Under the pieces are notes generated by a model. That model was not told where the DNA came from. It saw only the letters and a program-made list of their open reading frames with translations, and did no database searches. A stretch of DNA of 64,000 nt, taken from positions 9,808,403 to 9,872,402 of the forward strand of contig OZ024790.1 of assembly GCA_964017065.1 (NCBI GenBank), in the 5' to 3' direction. Position 1 is the first letter of the stretch, and each line of letters begins with the position of its first letter. This document shows, piece by piece, positions 24,901 through 39,361 of this stretch. Both the position numbers and the translations under genes were made by a program. Source of the stretch: Haliclona indistincta (lineage: Eukaryota; Porifera; Demospongiae; Haplosclerida; Chalinidae).

Positions 24901-27900
24901 CCGCTCAAGACGAAGTATTACCTTTACCACCACCACCTAGTTCAAATTCGCCTTCTCTACCAAGAAATGAACCGTCTGCTCAAGACGAAGTATTACCTTT
25001 ACCACCACCACCTAGTTCAAATTCGCCTTCTCTACCAAGAAATGAACCAACCGCTCAAGACGAAGTATTACCTTCACCATCACCATCTAGTTCAAATTCG
25101 CCTTCTCTACCAAGAAATGAACCAACTGCTCAAGACGAAGTATTACCTTCACCATCACCATGTAGTTCAAATTCGCCTTCTCTACCAAGAAATGAACCAT
25201 CTGCTCAAGATGAAGTATTACCTTTACCACCACCATCTAGTTCAAATTCGCCTTCTCTACCAAGAAATGAACCAACCGCTCAAGACGAAGTATTACCTTC
25301 ACCATCACCATCTAGTTCAAATTCGCATTCGCCTTCTTTACCAAGAAATGAACCATCTGCTCAAGACGAAGTATTACCTTCACCATCACCATCTAGTTCA
25401 AATTCGTCTTCTTTACCAAGAAATGAACCATCTGCCCAAGACGAAGTATTACCTTCACCACCACCATCTAGTTCAAATTCGCCTTCTTTACCAAGAAATG
25501 AACCATCTGCCCAAGACGAAGTATTACCTTCACCACCACCATCTAGTTCAAATTCGCCTTCTTTACCAAGAAATGATCCATCTGCTCAAGACGAAGTATT
25601 ACCTTCACCATCACCATCTAGTTCAACTTCGCCTTCTCTACCAAGAAATGCATCTGAACATGCAACAGCTTCTATAGGTAAGATAAAGTAATTTTAGATA
25701 TTAAAACGATTTATAATTATTTTGCCTCGCGGGCCAGTGTTTCTTGGTGACAAATTTTACTATTTTCTTGTGCATGAGTGATGTGGAAGTATCCTGTAAC
25801 CTTAATTGATTCTAATTAAATTTGTATACAGATGTAGTAGCTATTCAATTAACATCCATTAGGTAATTTTTACTGTGCTTTGTAAGACATAATTATGCTA
25901 CCATCGTTACAAGGCCCTGATACACTAGGCAACTTTGTTGAGTGCAACTGCTGCCAGCAAACAAATCGCATAGTGTGTCATGCAACTTTGAAGCAACTTT
26001 TTTGTGCAACACTGCACAAATAGAACACTGTTATTTCGACTGTGGCGCACAAACTCTGGCTGCAATACGCACAAATGTTGTCCAATCACTGTAACAGCAG
26101 AAAACTTGTTTCAGCTATTTTCTGTAGATTGTTCTGGAATATTACTTGCCTTGATCTGGAGTGTAAACAATGCACACCTGAACTCGATATCATGTACTAT
26201 AGCGCGATGACAAAACTGTCCAAAGCATACATTCCATGCATTCCTGCATATATTATTCGTTAGTGGGCGTGTCGTATGTCAGCAATACGTCATATTAAAT
26301 TAGCTTGTCGTACCCCCCTGATCTAGCTCTATGTATGATACTTTATTACAAAACCTTCGATGCATGCAAAAGGGTTACGGTACTTGCTTTGTAGTTCTAT
26401 CCATCGAGCTGCAGAGATCAACTATCACTTCTATGCCCTGGTAAGGTTATGAGCATGATAAGCACGACAATGGCTTGCAATGAGACATATGGATTTTAAG
26501 TGCCTTCTTTCTCGTGTTATGCATGCATTGATGGCTCACTTTGATGGCCATCTGGGACCTCTATGAGACTGAACAGAAGCACTTATAGTAGACTACTTAG
26601 GTGCTTGTTGATTCCATCTAAACTGCATGGTAGCTCTGAGGGTGCATAGATATCTAGGAAGAGCCTACACTACACTGTATAGGTAGCCATTACTGTAGTC
26701 TACAGTAATACCCAGGGGGTACGACAAGCTAATTTAATATGACGCATTGCTGACATACGACATGCCCTCTAACAAACAATTACGCTTTGGAATGTATGCA
26801 GGATAGTTTAAACTGTTTGCCGTCGCGCTATAGTACATGGTATCGAGCTCAGGTGTGCATTGTTTACACTCCAGGTCAATAATTATCCCAGAACAATCTA
26901 CTGAAAATAGCTGAAACAAGTTATGGTAATTGGACAACATTTGTGCGTATTGCACCCAGAGTTTGTGCACCACAGTCGCAATTCCTTTACAATATTAACC
27001 GACTGATGCTCAAGAATGACAGCAATGCTGTTGTGATCACGTTGGTGCTTGCCTGGATGAATAATTTTGCCAACCAATTCTCTATCTTGATCTCTCCGCA
27101 CTACAGAAACTAAAAGAGGTTAGGGTGGGGTAAGGTAGCTAAAACGAAAGTTCTTGGGTAGTAGTATCCATTTCGCAACATACTTACCGTTCAAATTGTC
27201 CTCAAAAGACGAAGCAGACCAGGAAAGTCGCAATGTATTTTGTGTGCAGCAATGTCAGCATTACGTCAGAATAAATTAGCTTGTCGTACCCCCATGAAGG
27301 CTACCTACTCACGCTGCTCCTACTCACGCTGCTCCAAACCTAACAGGCTCCTGCTGCCAGTGCAAACTAAAAACAAGAAATTAAAAAGATTTCTATCGAA
27401 ATCAAAAGGATGTAGTGATGAAGAAATCTACCACTGGTTCACAATGTAAACCAACAAGGAACAAGCATAGAATGGTAACACGATTGACTTGCTAACAGAC
27501 CATAGATCCCTACATCAGTGGCTGCTGTGGACAGACTATAGCTAGTAAGCTATTTACTGTTGACTGACACTTTCAATAGAATTCAGCTTGTGACAAAATA
27601 TTGATCTTATGTACAGCCACTGATGTAGGGATCTATGGTCTGTTAGCAAGTCAATCGTGTTACCATTCTATGCTTGTTCCTTGTTGGTTTACATTGTGAA
27701 CCAGTGGTAGATTTCTTCATCACTACATCCTTTTGATTTCGATAGAAATCTTTTTAATTTCTTGTTTGTGTCCTTTTTTCTTTTTAGTGAAGTCCAGTTC
27801 AATATCATGCATGTACGGTTTGTTTCCACCATTAGTTTAGTATTCCTGTTGTTGATGGCTTTTCTTAAACTTGTAGCTAAAATTGTTAAGCTGTACGTAT

Positions 27901-30900
27901 CAGGTCTGCCTAGTCGCCTACGCATGCATGCAGTGCATACGAGCCCCGCCCACACTTGTTTGTAGACGGTTATAATTATCTGGCAAGTGCAGAATGGCGA
28001 TCCTACACGAGCTTACCGTTCTTCGAAGACTCCAGACAAATGCCGGGTGTGTGTTCTCCGTGATAGTGATCCACACGGCGCAGCGATACTTTAGCTGCTT
28101 TGTCACGTGCGCTACCCATTGCTTGGTCACGTGCGTATTGCGCAATCACAATAATGGCGTCTACAGTTGTTTTGCATAACGGAAGCTAAAGCGGAAGTAT
28201 GACGTTGGCCAATCAAACGCACGTAGGCGTAACTAACTGAAGCTGTACACGTGACGAATAGTGAATTTGATTGGTCAGCGTCACACTTCCGCTTTCGCTT
28301 CCGTTATGCAAGATCTTCGCAAACAACTGTAACACTAAGCTGACAATGGATCACGATCGAGAAATCGCGGAACTTAGATCGCCGTTACGCTAAAAACAAA
28401 GCTCAAAAGGCACATGCCAGGAGAATTTCACGACTGTTCGTGGATGTTTTGGTCTCGGCACTGCTAAGGCGCTAGGCGAGTGGAAGAAAGAAGAAGAATA
28501 AAAGAAGAAAACGAAGATGACGAAACTCGATTTTCACCGTTTCCAGGTTCGTCACTTTCGTAACAATTTCGATCAATCTCCTTGCTACTGTAAGATGGGG
28601 CAACGCCAGAGAGCAGATCTAAGTGTCTAAAGACGTATAAAATTCAACACCAGGCGAAATATCAGCGTTTGAACGCTAATACATTGTATGTAGCCGCCAT
28701 CTTGTTTTCTCGTTCATCCCTACATAGGGAGTCACTACCGTGCCTCCCTAATAGAGAGCTAACACTACAATGTGGATGCATGTCATGCTGAGGGTTATAT
28801 AAAATCTGTTTATGTTGTGTGTAACTGTTCTCAGGTGCTACTGGTTTACAGAACAGAAGCCTTATGGAAAGACATATACAACAGCATGGAAGTGTATACT
28901 TATTCTCGCTCAAATCTTTCTTCATTGGTCCTTCGTGTGTGGGTAAAACCACAGCTCTTCGCCGTCTTACTTATAAGATTACTCACATTTCACCAGACGA
29001 CATTGTCCCTAGTACTGGTATTGATGCTCCATTAACAGTCAATTTATATCATGAGACAGATCAGTCATCAGTGCTCTTATCTGAACATGGGTGGAAAAGT
29101 CTGGGACTTAGGGAGCAATGCCAGACTTTGTGTAGCCATGTTATCAACAATCCATTGCCACCACCTTCAAGCAGCTCTACCTTACCAATGAGACCATCCT
29201 TAGAATCTGCCTTGTCCATTTCTCCTACTCATATTGCCTCTTCCCCAAACATCTCCCCTGCATTCACCTGTTCTGAAGCAGCTGCATTTTCTGCTATGAG
29301 TATGCCAACTGATGAGTTAACTATTGCTCCTAATACTACAGCATCCATTGATGAGCTGACTACTACACACCATATTTATGATCCTATTGATGAGCCTAGT
29401 AATGAGCCTGCTATTGGTGATGATAAGCCTACTGATAAACCTACTGGTGATATGACTGATCTGATTGCTGAAATCTCCACACTTGTCAAAGATGAAGATT
29501 GGGAGTCTATCCGAGAGCCAACTGATGAGTTAACTATTGCTCCTAATACTACAGCATCCATTGATGAGCTTACTGATGAGCAAGATGATAAGCCTAATGA
29601 TAATACTACTGATGATATGACTGATCTTATTGCTGAAATGTCCACACTTGTCAAAGATGAAGATTGGGAGTCTATCCGAGAGTTACTTAAAGAGAGGGGT
29701 ATACTTGCATTCCTTCACATCATCGATATTGGAGGACAGCCAGAATGTCATGAGATTTTACCTCTGATACTACATGGCCTCGCACTTAATCTGATTTTTC
29801 TTAATGTGACACAAGACCTGGACTCACCCTACACTGTGGTGTACAGGACCAATAGCGGATACAGTCCCATCCAGTACAAGTCAGAATTTACCATCCGAGA
29901 GATCATCCAGCGTGCCCTCTGCAGCATTGCATCACTCCAGACCAGTCCAGACCACAAGCCGGCAGCCATTCTTGTTGGCACATACTTTGATCAAAGCAGT
30001 GAAGCGGATGTCTTAACTCTAGATCGATCAATTCAGGAAGCTTTCAAAGACACGAATTTCATGAAGAATGACATTCTGTATCAAGTCAATGAATCGGAAG
30101 TGGAGAAACGATACATTCATCCACTGAATAATGTCAGTAGTGACCCCAGTGACATAGAGAAACTTCGTCTGTTAATAACGGCCATTGTTCATCAACGCTT
30201 CACACCAGTTCCAGTACCAACGTCTACATTGTTACTTCATCTCATTCTGCGTCAGAAATTTGAGGTGAGAGGATGGTGCAGCTTAGAGGAATGTGTTGAG
30301 GTTGCCAAGAGCTGTCATATTTCAAGAAAAGATCTCCTTGGAGAGAATGGTGTTCTCCAGTTTCTTCATGACAGATTCGGCACCATCCTCTACTATCGTG
30401 GCTTGAAGATTGGTCAGCGTGTTATCATCAATCCAAATATCATCTTGGCCCCTACCACTGAGCTCTTTGTGTATGCATTTGGTACTAAAAAATCTGAACC
30501 TAATACAGCCAACACGATTCGTAGCACAGGAGAAATTTCTCAAAGTTTAATGCACAAGGTGTGCTCACAGAAAAGTATCGAGGAAGCTAATGATGAAAAA
30601 ATCCCAACTAGTGAGATTGTAGAGCTCCTGGCCTCTCGTCACATACTGTATGAGGATGCTAGATCAGCTAATGAGGAAACCACCTATTTCTTACCCAGCC
30701 TCCTTTTTCCCGACCATAATGTGGCCAAAGAATCCAGTGACCCTACCATTCTCTCTTGTCTATTCTATTCTCCAATACTCTTATGCCCTTCTACTGATTT
30801 TCTTCCTCTCGGTCTTTTTCCGGCCATAGTAGTCAAGCTGTCCCAAAAGACAATTTGGAGTCTAAACGAGTGTGAAAGATTCCGTAACAGAATTCGCTTT

Positions 30901-32218
30901 TATGTCCAGTACAGCAAAGAGAAGTTGCTTCATGTGGAGTTACGTGCCCTGTCAACTCATCTGGAGTTTCGTATTGTTCAATCTGACACTGCACCGGTCA
31001 ACCCTCGCTTGATACCACTAGTTCGCCGGGAACTGTGGAATGCTGTTACAGAAGTTTCATTGTCTTATCCACACACAGAAAACGTCAAGTGGAAATATGC
31101 GTTCTATTGTCCTTCTGCTGTGAGCTTAGGTGGTCACCCTCATCCTGCGAAGTGCAAGACAATGGAGGAACCACAAGATGTAGTGTGTTCTCTGCCTGAT
31201 TGTCACGGAGACAAAGTTACCCTAGAGGATAGACACAAGTGCTGGTTCAAGGTGAGTATAACAATAGTTATTATAGCTTTACAGACACACTACTGCACAC
31301 ACCAGTATTATTATAATTGTATTATAATGTATTGTTAGTAATAATAACATTTATTATAACTGTATACAGGAAATACAGATGACCATTGATCCTCACAAAG
31401 AGCTGAACAAATCAACTGAAAAGCCATGCCCTCTTCTCACAGTAAAGGAGGTTTTGGCAGCAACCATCAATGTCAGTGACTGGCATCAACTCGGATTACA
31501 ACTAAATCTTACAATGTGCCAGTTGAAAGAAATTGATGTTACCTATCATAAAGAGGGATTTAAAAGGATCAAAGCTGAGATGTTCGATACATGGCTGAAG
31601 AGTTCTTCCAGTGCATCTTGGGTTGACCTGATAAAAGCATTGAAGACCATTGGTGAAGATACTGTTGCCAGTGAAATTGAAGCAAGCTGCTCTATAGAGT
31701 CACTTGACACAACAGGTAATGTGCATGCATGCGGATTCTATTCATAATGTTAATTAAATTTCTGCTCTGGATTAACAGTTGTCAGCAGTTCTAGTGAAAC
31801 TATTGTTAGTAGTAGCGCTCACTCATTGAGTGGAACAGGTAAAACACATCATAATCTACATGCAACAATCATCAATTTTGTCTCCTTTTTAGACCAAATA
31901 GAAGCAAAGAGCTCAACTGCAAATGAAAATGACAAGACTGCATCAATGGCTGTGAGAGGTAATTCTGCAGAGTGCTCTATTAATTGCACATGATACTTAT
32001 GTATCGTATGACATGTTTTCATGTGATATACAGCTCGCTCCGGTCGACAATGTTCAGAGATTGAGCTGTCAGCAGTTGAAAGCATCCAAGAAAACAAACC
32101 AGAAGAGAAACAGGCATGCAAGAAGGATGTGTTAAAGAGCTGGCTTGGCATACTTGTAGTCATAGCAGTAGCAGTGGTGGTGGTGGCAGTAGTGATATTA
32201 GTAGCACTCACTCGTTGA
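21945..32218 (+). CDS. Ankyrin - Pro/Ser repeat - Roc-COR - Death - hydrophobic tail protein
   Basis: Six exons join in frame: 21945-25677, 28835-31251, 31370-31715, 31779-31838, 31893-31958 and 32034-32218. They total 6807 bp, 2268 codons plus stop. Residues about 50-500 hold 13 ankyrin repeats (alternating GALPLHIACLSGH and GWTLLHYASEGGH types). Residues about 520-1240 are the 25-residue Pro/Ser repeat. Exon 2 encodes Roc (P-loop GPSCVGKTT, G3 DIGGQPE, G4-like VGTYFDQ), an acidic linker with an internal duplication, and COR (LILRQKFEVRGWCSLEECVE). Exon 3 is a Death domain (DWHQLGLQLNLTMCQLKEID). Two small Ser-rich exons follow. The last exon ends in LGILVVIAVAVVVVAVVILV, long and hydrophobic enough for a membrane anchor, then ALTR and a stop. 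The ATG at 21945 is the first in frame. The 3.2-kb first intron is full of transposons. A signalling scaffold or immune role is inference from the family. Confidence 0.88.
23511..25650 (+). repeat. 75-bp coding tandem repeat, about 28 units
   Basis: The unit encodes EVLPSPSPSSSNSPSLPRNE followed by PSAQD. Variants alternate between LPSPSPSSS, LPLPPPPSS and LPLPPPSSS and between EPSAQ and EPTAQ. The regular alternation implies higher-order duplications. It forms a disordered spacer between the ankyrin block and Roc. The +1 frame (KYYLHHHHLVQIRLLYQEMN) is also open because the unit has no stop there, and is not a gene. Confidence 0.95.
24256..24320 (+). other. Frame-excursion inside the Pro/Ser repeat
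   Basis: Within one unit the peptide reads LSRWWWKYYLHHHHHVVVEV before returning to EVLPSPS. GAAGTATTACCTTCACCATC is read here in the +1 frame and then again in the normal frame, flanked by GGTGGTGGTGGAAG and CATGTGGTGGTGGAAG, which complement the ACCATCACCAT repeat core. The net length change preserves frame. Confidence 0.8.
25815..27000. mobile_element. Repeat R3: inverted-arm element in intron 1 of the ankyrin-Roc gene
   Basis: Bases about 26035-26310 and 26712-26990 are inverted copies of each other. Their ends carry TTAGCTTGTCGTACCCCC, and this end sequence also occurs a third time at about 27270-27293. The unpaired centre (26340-26710) begins GATGCATGCAAAAGGGTTAC and matches 62480-62770. 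The stretch before the left arm (25815-26000) matches 62064-62270, including TAGGCAACTTT and AATCGCATAGTGTGTCATNC. No transposase ORF, so it is non-autonomous. Confidence 0.75.
27380..28752. mobile_element. Repeat R1, full copy (~1.37 kb), empty of nested insertions
   Basis: The copy starts near AGAAATTAAAAAGATTTCTA and ends at CACTACCGTGCCTCCCTAAT. Its left 400 bp are a foldback: 27381-27560 is repeated inverted at 27600-27775. The same layout occurs at 38050-42720, where two further elements have been inserted. A short ORF (27689-27955, minus) and others inside it are not conserved between copies. It ends about 80 bp before the acceptor of the Roc exon. Confidence 0.8.
29305..29720 (+). repeat. 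213-bp tandem duplication in the Roc acidic linker
   Basis: Two adjacent copies begin at 29305 and 29518 with CCAACTGATGAGTTAACTAT, each ending in MTDLIAE(I/M)STLVKDEDWE. The 71-codon spacing keeps frame. The second copy has a shorter, altered middle. It lies between the P-loop and the G3 motif, so the Roc domain carries a long acidic insertion compared with typical Roc. Confidence 0.9.
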
Positions 32219-32760
32219 TTGGATCAGGTATGATCACACTGCGATGTGCATATGCAATGATCATATTTTGTCAAATAGAAGCACTGCTTCAGAGAGTGAG
32301 ACAAGTGCATTAATAACTTCAGGAGGTAATATTCTAGCCTCACACCAGACTCAGCATCAGCTCTGTAAGTTAGTTTGATTGATAATTATGTTACATAGTT
32401 GATAATAGTTGTTACATAGTTGATTGATAATTATGATCTCCGACATGTCGTATAGGGACTGTAAGGCAGTACTCAGATTGGAGGGGTCTAGGATTGGAGC
32501 TGGGACTAGACTATCAGACATTCAAACACATCCAAGAAACAATTAACCAAAGAGAAAAGCAGGCATGCAAGATGGACTTGTTAAAGAGTTGGACAAAGAA
32601 CATGAGTTCACTCAGTACAGCTTGGACAAGACACTCTTGCTCAAAATATTGAGCAAGAATTTTACAAGCAATGGTACGATACCAAGTCTAAGACAGAGTG
32701 CTCCCGAACACTATATAGCTGTAGTTGAAACCTCAATAATACATGATACCCCATAACACT
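32219..32760 (+). pseudogene. Decayed tandem copy of linker and Death exons
   Basis: Downstream of the stop the exon series repeats. CTCACTCGTTGATTGGATCAG followed by GTATGA mirrors the exon end at 31822-31838. AAATAGAAGCA at about 32274 mirrors the exon at 31893. At 32457-32670 there is a Death-like exon (YSDWRGLGLELGLDYQTFKH, then KQACKMDLLKSW). Stops close each piece early when read in the phase used by the main gene. It looks like the remnant of a second Death domain that the ancestral gene once carried. Confidence 0.65.
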
Positions 32761-33103
32761 TGGCAACTGACCATGAACTGAATTATAATTTTTCTTGACT
32801 ATGAATTTTGTGAAACGTCAGAGCCCACGCAGTTGCAGAAATTTATTCAGAATTTCAGAATTTGCGGTCTTCGTGATGACTACGTTGTACAGTCGTGTCA
32901 TCAGATACATGTGAATCAATCATCCTAAATCAATCATGACCCTCAGAACTGGTTCATTGATGTGCATATCTAGCACAGCTCAAGAGCTGCATATCTAGTC
33001 TGTAGTGTTAGTCCCATAGAGTTATCAACTAATTTGGCTTCATTGAAATGCACAGCACTTGCCGAGAATAGCAGCAAGTCCAGCAGTAATTTGCAAATGC
33101 AGT

Positions 33104-33144
33104 AAGTAGGCGGGGCTCGTTAGCACGTGGGGCTAACGAGAGTG
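33104..33144 (+). promoter_or_regulatory. Conserved GC box and CACGTG upstream of GH31 copy C
   Basis: GTAGGCGGGGCTCGTTAGCACGTGG is shared with copy B at 18492-18519 and lies within 50 bp of the ATG. The sequence identity between copies is direct. A role as core promoter element is inferred from position only. Confidence 0.45.
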
Positions 33145-37976
<4,832 letters not shown>

Positions 37977-39007
37977 TGACATTTGAACACATGATGAAAT
38001 TTAAGAGATATAGCACTGTACCATACATTTAGCTCGCGTGCGGCATTTTCATGTTATTAAAGAAAATTAAAAAGATTTCTATCGAAATCAAAAGGATGTA
38101 GTGATGAGGAAATATACCACTGGTCCACAATGTAAACCAACAAGGAAAAAGCATGGAATGGTGACACGATTGACTTGCTAACAGAGCATAGATCCCTACA
38201 TCAGTGGCTGCTACGGCCTGACTATAGCTAATTCAGCTAGTTGCCGTTGACTGACACCTGAAGTGCGTTGAATTGAATTCAGCTTGTGACATAATATTGA
38301 TCTTATTTATGTACAGCCACTGATGTAGGGATCTATGGTCTGTTAGCAAGTCAATCGTGTCACCATTCCATGCTTTTTCCTTGTTGGTTTACATTGTGGA
38401 CCAATGGTATATTTCCTCATCACTACATCCTTTTGATTTCGATAGAAATCTTTTTAATTTTCTTGTTTGTATCCTTTTTTCTTTTTCAGCGAAAAGAAGT
38501 TCAATATCATGCGTTTACCGAGCCGTCTAATTTGTTTCCACCATTATTTTCCAGTTGTTGATGGCTTTTCTAAACTTGCAGCTAAAATTGTTTTGTTGCA
38601 GCTCGCCTACGCATGAATGCATACGAGCCCCGCCCACACTTGTTTGTAGACGCTTATAATTATCTAGCAAGTGGAGAATGGTGATCCTACACGAGCTTAC
38701 CGTTCTTCGAAGACACCAGACAAATACTGGGATGTGTTCTCCGTGATCCATACGGCGCGGCGATACTCTAGCTCGACTAGCTAGTGGTTGGTCACGTGCG
38801 CTAACCACTGCTTGGTCACGTGCGTATTGCGCAATCACAATAATGGCGTCTAACACTTAGCTGACAATGGATCACGATCGAGAAATCGCGGAATTTATAT
38901 CGCCGTTTCGCTAAAAACAAAGTTCAAAAGGCACCTGCCAGGAGAATTTCACGACTGTTCGTGGGTGTTTTGGTCTCGGCACTGCTCGCGTAAAGGCGCT
39001 AGGGGCG

Positions 39008-39125
39008 CTGAAGAACAAGAAGAAGAAGAAGGAGGAGGAGGAGGAGGAGGAGGAGGAGGAGGAGGAGGAGGAGAAGGAGAAGGAGAAGAAGAAGAAGAAG
39101 AAGAAGAAGAAGAAGAAGAAAGAAG
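39008..39125. repeat. Polypurine (GAA/GGA)n tract
   Basis: Runs of GAA, GGA and AGA units expanded within R1. The other R1 copies have only short versions (28485-28510, 4805-4830). Not coding. Confidence 0.9.
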
Positions 39126-39361
39126 AAAACGAAGATGACGAAACGGACGAAACTCGATTTTCACCGTTTCCAGGTTCATCACTTTAGTAACAATTTCGAG
39201 CAATCTCCTTGCTACTGTAAGATGGGGCAACGCCAGAGAGCAGATCTAAGTGTCTTTAGAGTATAGCTCAATGATATTGACCAATCAGATTTATTAGATC
39301 CGAGGATCTATTTGCTGTAGAGACCATCCGCGAACGGATAGAGTCCATCCGCGAACAGATA

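Noticed and set aside
24301..25677. 458-codon plus-strand ORF rich in YYLHHHHLVQIRLLYQ
   Set aside because: It is the +1 frame of the 75-bp Pro/Ser repeat. The Pro/Ser frame is continuous with the ankyrin repeats and with a phase-matched splice donor.
27689..27955. 88-codon minus-strand ORF in R1
   Set aside because: The equivalent region of the other R1 copy (38380-38640) does not keep the frame.
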